Notes: generated by a model from the letters alone, not told the origin. Positions 7,653 through 15,156 are shown, numbered from the stretch's first letter. The stretch is 22,278 nucleotides of DNA from Bacteroidales bacterium (GCA_019416425.1 DXXK01000069.1:1-22278); one strand, 5' to 3'. Translations and numbers: made by a program.

Positions 7653-8504
7653 TTAATCAGTATGGTCTGTATGATATGTGATCAGCCCCGGCATCGGGGC
7701 GCCCATTATAGTGCCGACGGACAGTTGCGCCCTGCCGGCGGCTTCCTTGAGTATGTCTTCGAAAACCACGGCTATTGATCCGGTGAAATTAACCGGGATG
7801 TCTCGAGCGCCGGGATATCGCAGTACGTTCCTGTTGAAGAAACGCGAGAATTCGTCCGATACCAGCCCGTGCATGTAGGGGTCGTTGATGTTCTCGCTGA
7901 TGAACGGTACCAGCGAGGCCAGGAACCTGTTGGGGGCAGACTGACGGTAGACATGGTCCAGGAGGTCCGTAACCGTCAGGCCGAACCTGGTCTTGAACCT
8001 GGTGCGGATATGTTCGGGAGCAATGGACTTGGACACATCGCCTGCGAGACGTTTGCCCAGCACCGCTCCGGACCCCTCGTCGCCCAGGATGAAACCCATG
8101 GGGGGAATGTTCATGGTGATGTCGCGGCCGTCGTACAGGCAGGAATTGGACCCTGTTCCGAGGATGCATGCCACGCCGGGGCGGTGTCCCAGCAACGCGC
8201 GCGCGGCTCCGAGCAGGTCGGAGCCCACGGACACATCGGTGGCGCCGAGGGCTTCCTGCAGAATGTCGCGGACCTTGTCGCAGATGGCGGGGGAGGCGCA
8301 ACCGGCCCCGTAATAGTGAATCCGGTTGATAGGGATACCAGACAGGGCTTCGCGTACCGCACCGAACAGTCGAGTCATCTGGTCGGCTGTGGCGAGCAGC
8401 GCGTTCAGCCCCTCGGTCTGGAAACGACGCAACGTTCCGCCCGGACCCGTATAGGTCCAGTCGATCTTGGTGGATCCGGCATCGGCAATCAGTTGGTTCT
8501 TCAT
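7653..8504 (-). CDS. BadF/BadG/NagK-type ATPase, probable N-acetylglucosamine kinase
   Basis: This is an ASKHA-fold sugar kinase of 283 residues. The first phosphate-binding loop is DAGSTKIDW (8-16), the second is LGTGSNSCLYDG (115-126), and GDEGSGAVLGKRL (141-153) is the substrate-side motif typical of N-acetylglucosamine kinases of the BadF/BadG group. Homologues in Bacteroides are annotated as N-acetylglucosamine kinase or simply ATPase, so a role in amino-sugar salvage is likely but the substrate is not proven. It is the first gene of the ten-gene minus-strand run and sits directly behind a well-formed promoter (8531-8562). Confidence 0.85.
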   Translation of the reverse strand: MKNQLIADAGSTKIDWTYTGPGGTLRRFQTEGLNALLATADQMTRLFGAVREALSGIPINRIHYYGAGCASPAICDKVRDILQEALGATDVSVGSDLLGAARALLGHRPGVACILGTGSNSCLYDGRDITMNIPPMGFILGDEGSGAVLGKRLAGDVSKSIAPEHIRTRFKTRFGLTVTDLLDHVYRQSAPNRFLASLVPFISENINDPYMHGLVSDEFSRFFNRNVLRYPGARDIPVNFTGSIAVVFEDILKEAAGRAQLSVGTIMGAPMPGLITYHTDHTD

Positions 8505-8530
8505 TTCCGTATTTCCGTGTCTTAGGATTG

Positions 8531-8562
8531 CAAAGTTAATGAATAATTATTAAATATACAAA
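8531..8562 (-). promoter_or_regulatory. Bacteroidetes-type promoter of the ten-gene operon
   Basis: On the minus strand TTTG (8562-8559, within a T-run) is followed by 20 bases and a perfect TAACTTTG -7 box (8538-8531). Transcription should start near 8524, giving a leader of about 20 bases before the kinase ATG at 8504. This is the only complete promoter I can find for the minus-strand genes from 8504 down to 1. Confidence 0.75.
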
Positions 8563-8565
8563 AAA

Positions 8566-8597
8566 GAAGGCCGGAACTGACCGGCCTTCGATTTTTT
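8566..8597 (-). terminator. Rho-independent terminator, probably bidirectional
   Basis: A perfect 9-bp stem (GAAGGCCGG 8566-8574 with CCGGCCTTC 8581-8589) closes a six-base loop. An A-run lies to its left (8560-8565, T-run on the minus strand) and a T-run to its right (8592-8597). It follows the LRR gene stop on the minus strand and insulates the operon promoter at 8531-8562. Confidence 0.85.
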
Positions 8598-8632
8598 CAG
8601 AGATTGTAGCGGGAATGTCCCGTAAGTATGGT

Positions 8633-9706
8633 TTAGTTATCCCAGTAGGGATCCCATTCGTTGTATCCGATCACATGTGTCAGCTGGCTGTCGCCGGTGG
8701 TGCGGAAGTCGGTCAGCATGTCATTGTAGGTCAGGTTGATTGTGGTCAGCAACGGGTCGAAGCTAACATCAACCATGGTCAGCTGGTTGTTGGCGGCATT
8801 GACGCGCTGCAGGAAGTTCAGGTTGTTGAGGCTCAGGGTAGTCAGGTCGTTCCATTCGACATTGACGTAGGCCAATGTGGGAACCTGGCTGACTGTGAAG
8901 CTGGTCAGGTCGTTGTAGGGAGCCCAGATGTCGTTGACCATCTTGCAGTTCTGCAGAGCGAACTCCTGCATGTGGTTGTCGGAGCAGAGCACCGTGGCCA
9001 GAGCGGGCAGATCCTGAATGTACAGCTTCTGGATGCGGTTGTTGTTGATATTCAGGTTCTGCAGGTTCACCAGACCGCCCAGGGTGATGGAAGTCAGCTT
9101 GTTGAAGGCCGCGTAGAGGTTCTTCAGGTTCTGGCAGCCCGTCACGTTGAGCTGGGTCAGCTTGTTGCCGATCACGTTAAGTGTCTTCAGGTTGATGGCG
9201 TATGTCACGTCAAGTGCCTCGAATGCGTTGCTGGAGATGTTCAGATTGGTCAGCAGCGGGGTTGAGGTGAGGTTCAGGTCGGCCAGACGGTTGCTGTTTA
9301 GCTTGACGTTCTGGACCTGCGGGCAACCGCTGACGGAGAAGTCAGTCAGACGATTGTGGCTTGCGTTGATGCCGACCAGCGCGGGATTGTTGGCCAGTGT
9401 GAGGGATTCCAGACGGTTGTCGGATACGTTGACCTTGGTCAGTGCGGTGAAGCCTGTCAGGTTCAAGTCACCGGCCAGCTTCTTATGGCTGAAGTCAATC
9501 TCGGTTACATGGCCGTTCTCGATCTTCAGACCGGGAATGGATGCTGCGTCCTTTGCGCCTACTCCCAGAGCGGCTGCATTGGTCTGTCCGTCGGCTGACG
9601 TCTGTGCGAGGAAAGCGTTCAGGCTTTTGGCCTCGTTCTTGCTGATCTGTGCCCATGACATTGCGACTGTCATCATTGCGGCAAGAAATAAAACTGTTCT
9701 TTTCAT
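8633..9706 (-). CDS. Secreted leucine-rich-repeat protein
   Basis: A 357-residue exported protein. Residues 1-19 are a signal peptide (cleavage near AMSWA-Q). A short helical segment follows, then a slightly irregular first repeat (about 64-85), then twelve consecutive repeats of exactly 21 residues (86-337) with the pattern xxLxxLNxxxNxLxxLxLxx. A 20-residue acidic/aromatic cap rich in Trp, Tyr and Asp follows (338-357). The 21-residue type resembles internalin-like LRR arrays common in Bacteroidetes; such solenoids usually bind proteins or glycans. No membrane anchor, lipobox or T9SS sorting domain is seen, so the product may stay periplasmic or be released. The translation start is supported by an AGGAG sequence just upstream. 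The ligand is unknown. Confidence 0.85.
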   Translation of the reverse strand: MKRTVLFLAAMMTVAMSWAQISKNEAKSLNAFLAQTSADGQTNAAALGVGAKDAASIPGLKIENGHVTEIDFSHKKLAGDLNLTGFTALTKVNVSDNRLESLTLANNPALVGINASHNRLTDFSVSGCPQVQNVKLNSNRLADLNLTSTPLLTNLNISSNAFEALDVTYAINLKTLNVIGNKLTQLNVTGCQNLKNLYAAFNKLTSITLGGLVNLQNLNINNNRIQKLYIQDLPALATVLCSDNHMQEFALQNCKMVNDIWAPYNDLTSFTVSQVPTLAYVNVEWNDLTTLSLNNLNFLQRVNAANNQLTMVDVSFDPLLTTINLTYNDMLTDFRTTGDSQLTHVIGYNEWDPYWDN

Positions 9707-9854
9707 AACTCCTATGTGTTTGATGTTTTGTTTGACTTTGGTTTATATGTGGAATTCTTGATTCTTAACTTTGTTTATCTTAATAACATCCCAGGTGGTG
9801 GATGGTTCTTTTTTTATAAAAATTTTTAAAATAAATTTAAGCGTGACCGGAGGT
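9707..9854. other. AT-rich intergenic region without a clear promoter
   Basis: These 148 bases separate the LRR gene from the upstream small membrane-protein gene. They include a very AT-rich core (9810-9840) with a weak, GC-free self-complementary stretch. No TAnnTTTG box on the minus strand was found for the LRR gene. A TAACTTTG on the plus strand (9766-9773) points away from it and has no gene behind it. Confidence 0.5.
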
Positions 9855-10094
9855 TTAGCTTCGCTTGGACATGCGGTCGTGCGCATCGACGCGCTGCGGA
9901 TGACGCACCAGAGTGTTGAAGACGCTGTCCTCGGAAATGACCTCCTGGTTTTTCTCCACTTCCCGGCGCAGTCGGACCGCATCGGAATCATCGGAGTCGA
10001 ACTCGCCGGTAAATACTTGATTCAATCCCAGCAGCAGGATGATCATTGCCACCAGGATAGCCAGTACCAGTATTATTTTCAGAAATGTTATCAT
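9855..10094 (-). CDS. Small single-pass membrane protein of unknown function
   Basis: A 79-residue product from ATG 10094-10092, which has GGGG a few bases upstream; a GTG five codons earlier (10109) is a less likely start. Residues 2-25 form one strongly hydrophobic helix (ITFLKIILVLAILVAMIILL). A soluble, charged tail follows with an acidic patch (FDSDDSD) and then a mixed-charge helix (VRLRREVEKNQEVISED). This layout and the coding-like composition suggest a genuine inner-membrane protein with a cytoplasmic or periplasmic tail of about 50 residues. I do not recognise a family. It is in the same orientation as the LRR gene, 148 bases upstream of it. Confidence 0.6.
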   Translation of the reverse strand: MITFLKIILVLAILVAMIILLLGLNQVFTGEFDSDDSDAVRLRREVEKNQEVISEDSVFNTLVRHPQRVDAHDRMSKRS

Positions 10095-10159
10095 ATACCC
10101 CAATAACACACTCAGCCGCGAGTTGGTTTTTAAATCGGATTCATTGATTTCACATTTAT

Positions 10160-10190
10160 TTTGAAAAGTGCGGGATTTTAGTTATTTTTG
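10160..10190 (+). promoter_or_regulatory. Bacteroidetes-type promoter for the SPFH gene
   Basis: TTTG (10160-10163) lies 19 bases upstream of TATTTTTG (10183-10190), matching the phylum's -33/-7 consensus. Transcription should begin about 7 bases later, leaving a leader of roughly 38 bases before the ATG at 10235. Confidence 0.75.
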
Positions 10191-10234
10191 TATCGCCTGC
10201 GGGATGTCCCCGTACGGTGTAAATCCGAGATATT

Positions 10235-11170
10235 ATGGAGGAGAAGAACCATGAGTATGAGTATCAGGGAAGTCTGGTGAACGGTTTCCTGATGATTTTC
10301 ATCACCTTCGTCGTGCTGCCTGTTGTAGCGGCATGGACAGGATGGTCGTATATGAACGGCGGCGTGTCCGAGGGCCTGATGATCACGATAGAGATAATAG
10401 CGGCTTTGCTGTTCATTCTGGGATGTGTCGGTTATTTCACGCAACAGCCCAACGAGGCGCGTGTCATGATCTTCTTCGGGAAGTACCGTGGCACCTGCAG
10501 GAAGGTGGGATTCTACTGGGTGAATCCGTTTATGGACAAGAAGAAGCTGTCGCTGCGTATCCGCAACATGGACATCGATCCGATCAAGGTGAACGACAAG
10601 ACCGGCAACCCGGTGCTGATCGGCATGGTGCTGGTGTGGCGTGTACGTGATACGTATAAGGTGACGTTCGATCTGGACGCGCAGTCCGGACCGATGCAAG
10701 GCAACGCTGTCAATCCTATGGCTCTGGATTCCTTTGTCCGCGTTCAGAGCGATGCCGCATTGCGTGAGGTAACCGGACATTTCGCCTACGACAATACGGA
10801 TACCAACGACCCGAACGAGCTGACACTGCGTGGCAGCGGTCAGGAAATCAACGAAATGCTTGAAGCCAAGATCAACGAGCGTCTGGCCATGGCCGGTCTG
10901 GAAGTTATCGAGGCCCGTCTGAACTATCTGGCATACGCTCCGGAAATCGCCGCCGTGATGCTCCGTCGCCAGCAGGCCGACGCCATCATCTCGGCTCGCG
11001 AGAAGATCGTCGAAGGTGCCGTCTCCATGGTGGACATGGCGTTGCGCACCTTGCAGGAGCGTCAGGTGGCCAGGTTCACAGACGAGCAGAAGGCTGCCAT
11101 GGTAGGCAACCTTCTGACCGTGCTCTGCGCCGACGAGCCCCTGACCCCGACTCTGAACGCTACTGTTTGA
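10235..11170 (+). CDS. SPFH/band-7 domain membrane protein
   Basis: A 311-residue protein with two N-terminal transmembrane helices (about residues 15-38 and 47-70), then an SPFH (stomatin/prohibitin/flotillin/HflK) domain. The domain starts at NEARVMIFFGKYRGTCRKVGFYWVNP (written here from residue 73) and continues to the AxxxLxxRQQADAIISAREKIVEGA region near 260-285. SPFH proteins oligomerise into ring-like membrane scaffolds that organise proteases or lipid microdomains. No NfeD or protease partner is adjacent. The gene has its own promoter and no Shine-Dalgarno sequence. Its last 11 bases overlap the end of the convergent channel gene. Family call firm, role unknown. Confidence 0.88.
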   Translation: MEEKNHEYEYQGSLVNGFLMIFITFVVLPVVAAWTGWSYMNGGVSEGLMITIEIIAALLFILGCVGYFTQQPNEARVMIFFGKYRGTCRKVGFYWVNPFMDKKKLSLRIRNMDIDPIKVNDKTGNPVLIGMVLVWRVRDTYKVTFDLDAQSGPMQGNAVNPMALDSFVRVQSDAALREVTGHFAYDNTDTNDPNELTLRGSGQEINEMLEAKINERLAMAGLEVIEARLNYLAYAPEIAAVMLRRQQADAIISAREKIVEGAVSMVDMALRTLQERQVARFTDEQKAAMVGNLLTVLCADEPLTPTLNATV

Positions 11171-12005
11171 CATCACCGCCGGCGTTATTGTCGGCTGGTT
11201 CCCGGGACGCGGTCGATGGCTGTGTCTGACCGGAAGCCTCCGGTGCAGCTGTATGCTGACCCTTCGACACCAGCAACTGTCGATAGGATTCAAGCAGACG
11301 GGTCTGCTCGGAGGCTTGCTGTTTCTTGTTGATAATGTTGGTGACATAGACGGTGAATACGGGAAACATGATGATGCCCATCCCCGCCAGCAGGAATGCC
11401 AGTGCCTTGCCCACTCCGGTGACCGGACTGATGTCGCAACCCTCGGTGGTGACGCACATCGCTGACCACCACAATGCGTCGGTGTACCTGCCGACGTCCG
11501 GATTGACGTGGTGCTCGAACAGGTAGAAGGTCAGCGAGCAGAAGTACACTGTGGAGAGCATCGTGATGATATATGACAGGAACAGGCCTGTGGCGCGGTC
11601 GCTGGTGAACCATGAGACAACGTAGGCCATGGCGTAGCCTCCACGGATCAAGGGCATGTATCTGATCAGATAGGCAATGTCGCGGGGTACATGCCATCCC
11701 AGCTTCTCCAATATATATTGATAAGGAATGGACACCAGCAGAAAAATGATGTGGGAGCAGAGATAACGCCACTTGCGTTCGGCCACGATCATGTCGATGA
11801 AGAAGTCGGCCATGAAGGCGACGCAGATCCACAGCTGCCATTTCAGAAACGACCGTTCGTCGTAGAAGGTGTCGTTGTGCAGCGTATCGATGGATATCTC
11901 TACTATAAGCCATATGGAAAGCGCCAGCACCGTGAGATGAGATATCCACTGGACCGTGTTTTTGGCCAGGTCGGTCCGGAGCCTGGAGGTATCTGCAGCT
12001 GTCAT
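11160..12005 (-). CDS. Six-segment ion channel (voltage-gated K+ channel-like) with atypical filter
   Basis: A 281-residue protein with the layout of a 6TM ion transporter subunit: hydrophobic segments near residues 18-40, 54-74, 83-100, 108-132 (weak S4 with only R108, R115 and R121), 139-163, then a pore loop and a last helix (198-225). The pore loop reads CVTTEGCDISPVT (184-196) where K+ channels usually have TTVGYGDxxPVT, so the signature is one residue shorter, has Glu and Cys, and lacks the Tyr-Gly pair. The C-terminal 55 residues are polar and probably cytoplasmic and disordered. It lies downstream of the glycosidase gene but behind a terminator; no clear promoter of its own was found. 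Ion selectivity cannot be assumed. Confidence 0.8.
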   Translation of the reverse strand: MTAADTSRLRTDLAKNTVQWISHLTVLALSIWLIVEISIDTLHNDTFYDERSFLKWQLWICVAFMADFFIDMIVAERKWRYLCSHIIFLLVSIPYQYILEKLGWHVPRDIAYLIRYMPLIRGGYAMAYVVSWFTSDRATGLFLSYIITMLSTVYFCSLTFYLFEHHVNPDVGRYTDALWWSAMCVTTEGCDISPVTGVGKALAFLLAGMGIIMFPVFTVYVTNIINKKQQASEQTRLLESYRQLLVSKGQHTAAPEASGQTQPSTASREPADNNAGGDVKQ

Positions 12006-12036
12006 ATTGAAGCAAAATATGGTCGTTAAATAAAAA

Positions 12037-12075
12037 GGACTGCCCGGCTACGTCAGCGAAGTAACCGGGCAGCCC
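12037..12075 (-). terminator. Terminator of the glycosidase-like gene
   Basis: Eleven bases at 12037-12047 pair with 12065-12075 with one internal mismatch (8-bp CTGCCCGG/CCGGGCAG core). On the minus strand the hairpin is followed by TTTTT (12036-12032). It lies 48 bases past the glycosidase stop and just before the channel gene start. Confidence 0.8.
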
Positions 12076-12123
12076 TGTCATTAGGATTAACGCCCTTGTG
12101 GTGTGAAAGGTTGACAATATCGC

Positions 12124-14442
12124 CTATTCCGACAGTCGTTCGATGCGGAGCTGGTCGATCAGGGCGTGGTTCGTGTTTATGTTCATGTTCTCATCCTCGG
12201 GCAGGTAGGCAAGACCCACGGTATATGTGCCGGCGGTGAGAGGCACGATTACCATGTTGGACATTCCCCAGTCGTTCCAGTTGGCCACTCCGCGCTGGGG
12301 CATCACGATTGTGCCGGCGTTGCGGCTGTTGAGTGTCAGCGATCGGATCGCAGCCTTGTTCTCGGTGTTGACCGGGCCGTTGCCGTTGGCATAGCGGTAC
12401 TGGAAGGCATAGAGGCCGCTCTGAGGTATCTTAACGTTAACGGTGGACTTGTTGTCGTTGCGGTCAAGCTCCAGGAAGCCCTCGCCGTTGAAGCCGGCGA
12501 TCGGTTCGGCAGGCTGGTAGCTGACTTCCGGTGACGAAAGGGTGGTCTTCTCGTTCTTGAACTCGTATGTCCAGAAATCACGGTTGCTGCGGGGCTCGCT
12601 GGCGAACGACGGTGTTCCGTCGGCAGCGATACCGATCACCTGCCATTCGCCGCGGCTGGTGGCCGGGTAGCTGGTCTGGCGTGTCTCGGCCACGACTTTG
12701 CCGTTCTTCAGTATCTGGTACCTGGCGATGTACTCAATGGGGTTCCACTGCAGCAGGTTGTTGACGGGCACGTCCTTGCCGTTCAGCGCCGGATCGTTGG
12801 CAAGCCAGGTGATCGGTGTCAGGGGTGCCTTGAGGTTGGGCTGGTGGTTTACCTTCATCTCGGGAATAGGCTGGCTGTCCATGTCGATCACGATATTGCA
12901 TGTCCCTGTCAGCTTCTTGGAGGGTATCACTTTGCCCGGTTTGTATTCCTTGCCGTTGACCGTCAGCCTGGCCACGTTGGCGCCGTAGCCGTTGACGGTG
13001 ATGTTCAGTACCGCGTTGCGGTAATGGAAGTTGTCGAGCGTGCGGGTTCCTTCAAGAGCCTTAGGCACGAACGGTTGCAGCAGCAGGCCGTCCTTGTCGT
13101 AATGGATTCCGAACAGCACACGGGTGGTGATGGCGATGTTGCCTGCCAGCGACCACAGCATGTTGCTGGAGTTCAGCTCAGTGTAGTAGTCGCCGTTGTC
13201 CAGGTTGAAGTTCTCCTTGTTGGTGGCGAAAAGGGCGGCGGGACGGTAGACCGATCCGATTCCTTCCATTGTGCCAAGCTCGTTGCCGGCTTTGGCCTGC
13301 GCCAGAGTCCAGTACGATGCCACGAATGGCCACAGGGCGTTGTTGTGGTAGCTGGGCATGTCGGCGATCTGCGGATGGAAGATGGCCGGCCCGAAAGGTG
13401 TATGGGGATTGTTCTGCGAGATGGATTTCTGGCGTTCCTCGGGAGCGATGTCGTACAATATCGCCAGTGCCTCGCCCAGCGTCTCGGCGCGGGGATTGAT
13501 TATCTTGTTTCCGCGGCCGTAGGTGTACATTCCGTAGTATCCCTTGTCGTCGAGCCAGAACGTCTTGTTGATTGCGGCGACCAGAGCTTCGAAGCTGGCG
13601 TTGAGTTTGGCGGCCTCCTTACGCTTGCCCAGTATGTCGGCCATCTGTGCGCAGGCCTTGAGGGCGGCGGCGTACATTACGTTGGTGCCCATAGCCTCCG
13701 ATTGGGAGATATCCGCTGTCTGCATCCATTTGGGATAGGACTGCTCGCGCCAGTCGATGAAGCTGGTCTCGCCCTTGACCAGCAGCTGCGGGCTCATGAC
13801 GGTTCGTTGGTCCTTCTCGATGCTGCGCAGGGCGATGGGGTAGACCTTTCTGAGCCACTCCATGTCGCCGGTGGTCTTGTAGATCTCGTAGGCGGCTACG
13901 ACCCATACCATACGGTCGGTCGAGATGGGCCATGCGCCGCCCGAGCCGGTGTCCTGGATGATCTGGCCGGATGGGTTGACCTTCTTCATCAGCGATATCA
14001 TCGAGGCCTGGGGTTGCATGTAGCACATGCTTAATATAATGGAGTAGGATACGTCGCGCGTCCATACGCCGGCCCATTCCTTGCCTGTACGCAGGGTGGT
14101 GTCGGGTTCAACGGCGTTCACCATCTCGTCAAGGCCCATATTGTAGATGGCTTCGTGAAGCTTATTGGTGGACTTCAGGCGCGGATAGGCCGACAGGTCG
14201 TTCTTGCGTTTCCATGTCTGCTCCACGGGCATGAAGTAGCCGGGGCGTCCCTTGTAGGTGGAACGGATTTCCTCGGGACTCTCGGCCCAGGCCTTGAATT
14301 CGTTCTGGAAGATGGTATCGCCTGCCCAGCGGTAGGCGTCCGTCTGCACTATTATGTTGTCGGTATTCTGTCCGTTGGTGGGCAACGTGCATGCTCCCGC
14401 AATCGCAAGCGTCGCCACAATACCTGGTTTAAAGGTGTTCAT
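12124..14442 (-). CDS. Exported six-hairpin glycosidase-like protein with C-terminal CBM-like domain
   Basis: A 772-residue protein with a signal peptide (hydrophobic residues 7-19, cleavage likely near NGQ-N at 24-26; the Cys at 18 lacks a good lipobox). Residues about 90-490 look like an (alpha/alpha)6 barrel of the kind shared by glucoamylase, trehalase and GH63/MGH1-like enzymes: EWAGVWTRDVSYS (122-134), DTGSGGAWPISTDRMVW, SFIDWREQSYPKWMQ, and HNNALWPFVASYWTLAQA. A beta-rich linker region follows (about 490-640). The last ~130 residues (GFNGEGFLELDR, SGLYAFQYRYANGNGP, LTAGTYTVGLAYL) resemble CBM6/CBM35 jelly rolls. It probably acts on an alpha-linked glycan in the periplasm, but I cannot assign a GH family or substrate. 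No SusC/SusD pair is nearby; it has its own promoter and terminator. Confidence 0.78.
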   Translation of the reverse strand: MNTFKPGIVATLAIAGACTLPTNGQNTDNIIVQTDAYRWAGDTIFQNEFKAWAESPEEIRSTYKGRPGYFMPVEQTWKRKNDLSAYPRLKSTNKLHEAIYNMGLDEMVNAVEPDTTLRTGKEWAGVWTRDVSYSIILSMCYMQPQASMISLMKKVNPSGQIIQDTGSGGAWPISTDRMVWVVAAYEIYKTTGDMEWLRKVYPIALRSIEKDQRTVMSPQLLVKGETSFIDWREQSYPKWMQTADISQSEAMGTNVMYAAALKACAQMADILGKRKEAAKLNASFEALVAAINKTFWLDDKGYYGMYTYGRGNKIINPRAETLGEALAILYDIAPEERQKSISQNNPHTPFGPAIFHPQIADMPSYHNNALWPFVASYWTLAQAKAGNELGTMEGIGSVYRPAALFATNKENFNLDNGDYYTELNSSNMLWSLAGNIAITTRVLFGIHYDKDGLLLQPFVPKALEGTRTLDNFHYRNAVLNITVNGYGANVARLTVNGKEYKPGKVIPSKKLTGTCNIVIDMDSQPIPEMKVNHQPNLKAPLTPITWLANDPALNGKDVPVNNLLQWNPIEYIARYQILKNGKVVAETRQTSYPATSRGEWQVIGIAADGTPSFASEPRSNRDFWTYEFKNEKTTLSSPEVSYQPAEPIAGFNGEGFLELDRNDNKSTVNVKIPQSGLYAFQYRYANGNGPVNTENKAAIRSLTLNSRNAGTIVMPQRGVANWNDWGMSNMVIVPLTAGTYTVGLAYLPEDENMNINTNHALIDQLRIERLSE

Positions 14443-14499
14443 GTATGGTCTTGTTATTGGGTTGGATTATGACATTGAAGCCATTCAGGAAATATTCTG

Positions 14500-14531
14500 C
14501 AAAATTAACACACAAATCCCGTAACTGCAAA
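14500..14531 (-). promoter_or_regulatory. Bacteroidetes-type promoter of the glycosidase-like gene
   Basis: On the minus strand TTTG (14531-14528) is followed by 20 bases and TAATTTTG (14507-14500). Predicted start of transcription is near 14493, giving a leader of about 50 bases before ATG 14442. Confidence 0.75.
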
Positions 14532-14627
14532 TCTTTTGTTAATTCGAGTTGTTATAAATGTATAATAAACCAAATAATAGTTAATCACCTGGAAGATGCA
14601 GTAAAATGCATCTGTCGCAAATTGAAG

Positions 14628-15104
14628 ATGAAAATGAAAAAGTTACTTTATCTGGCGATGCTGCTGTTGCCGTTGGGTTTCATGGCGGCATCGTGTTCCG
14701 ACGACAACGACCTGCCCGATGTCGATGTGACAGTGGTGTATGACAATGTCGTGATGGACAACAATGTCCTGTATGTGGTCCAGGGGGAGATCCTTAAGGT
14801 GGAGGGTATCGACTGCAAGGGCAACGACGGCAAGCAGGCCTTGGTCAACAACGTCACCTATTTCCTGAATGGATTCCCGCAGATCCATCCCATCTTCGCG
14901 CCTTACGGAGTCGGAATCGACACGAGCGTGCTGGCTGAGGGTCGTTATGTCCTGACCATGGGCATGAACATACTGCAGGTCGACAAGACTCTGTCCACCG
15001 GCATGATCGACCAGTCGTTCATCGTTGTCAAGTCTGCCGAGGAACTCCCCAACGGTGCGACCCCGGGCGAGGTTACCCGCACCATCCGTTTCACCCCGAA
15101 ATGA
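14628..15104 (+). CDS. Small lipoprotein, probably surface-exposed
   Basis: A 158-residue product from ATG 14628. The frame is open far upstream, but the lipoprotein signal peptide (MKMKKLLYLAMLLLPLGFMAASC) fixes the start here or at the Met two codons later. The lipidated cysteine would be C23. It is followed by SDDND, which fits the lipoprotein export signal (Ser plus Asp/Glu run) that directs Bacteroides lipoproteins to the cell surface. The mature ~135 residues are rich in beta-prone Val/Tyr/Asp segments with a C-terminal RTIRFTPK; I recognise no family. It stands alone between the divergent glycosidase gene and its own terminator. Confidence 0.8.
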   Translation: MKMKKLLYLAMLLLPLGFMAASCSDDNDLPDVDVTVVYDNVVMDNNVLYVVQGEILKVEGIDCKGNDGKQALVNNVTYFLNGFPQIHPIFAPYGVGIDTSVLAEGRYVLTMGMNILQVDKTLSTGMIDQSFIVVKSAEELPNGATPGEVTRTIRFTPK

Positions 15105-15126
15105 GCGTGACGCCCTATACCATAAT

Positions 15127-15156
15127 AGCTGCCGGGAGACCGGCAGCTGTTTTTTT
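15127..15156 (+). terminator. Terminator of the lipoprotein gene
   Basis: A perfect 9-bp stem, AGCTGCCGG (15127-15135) with CCGGCAGCT (15140-15148), closes a GAGA tetraloop (GNRA type) and is followed by seven T (15150-15156). It lies 22 bases past the lipoprotein stop. The left side has no T-run for minus-strand use. Confidence 0.9.

Noticed and set aside
8699..9451. 63-base periodicity as a CRISPR array or DNA satellite
   Set aside because: The period is that of the 21-residue protein repeats; the DNA units are diverged and lie in an open frame.
9766..9773. Perfect TAACTTTG on the plus strand
   Set aside because: The nearest TTTG upstream leaves a 25-base spacer and no plus-strand gene follows for more than 400 bases.
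9809..9845. AT-rich hairpin as a terminator for the small membrane-protein gene
   Set aside because: It has no GC-rich stem, so it is unlikely to be an efficient intrinsic terminator.
12006..12031. ATATTTTG on the minus strand as a channel-gene promoter
   Set aside because: Spacing within the -7 box is one base short and no -33 TTTG lies upstream.
12844..14034. Long open frame (396 codons) antisense to the glycosidase gene, and similar long frames opposite the speA, mnmA, Gate, mdh and mutA genes
   Set aside because: These are products of high GC codon use in the real genes: odd composition, no domain motifs, no promoter or ribosome-binding support.
14445..14627. N-terminal extension of the lipoprotein gene
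   Set aside because: The extension is cationic and cysteine-rich, unlike an export signal; the lipoprotein signal peptide begins at 14628.
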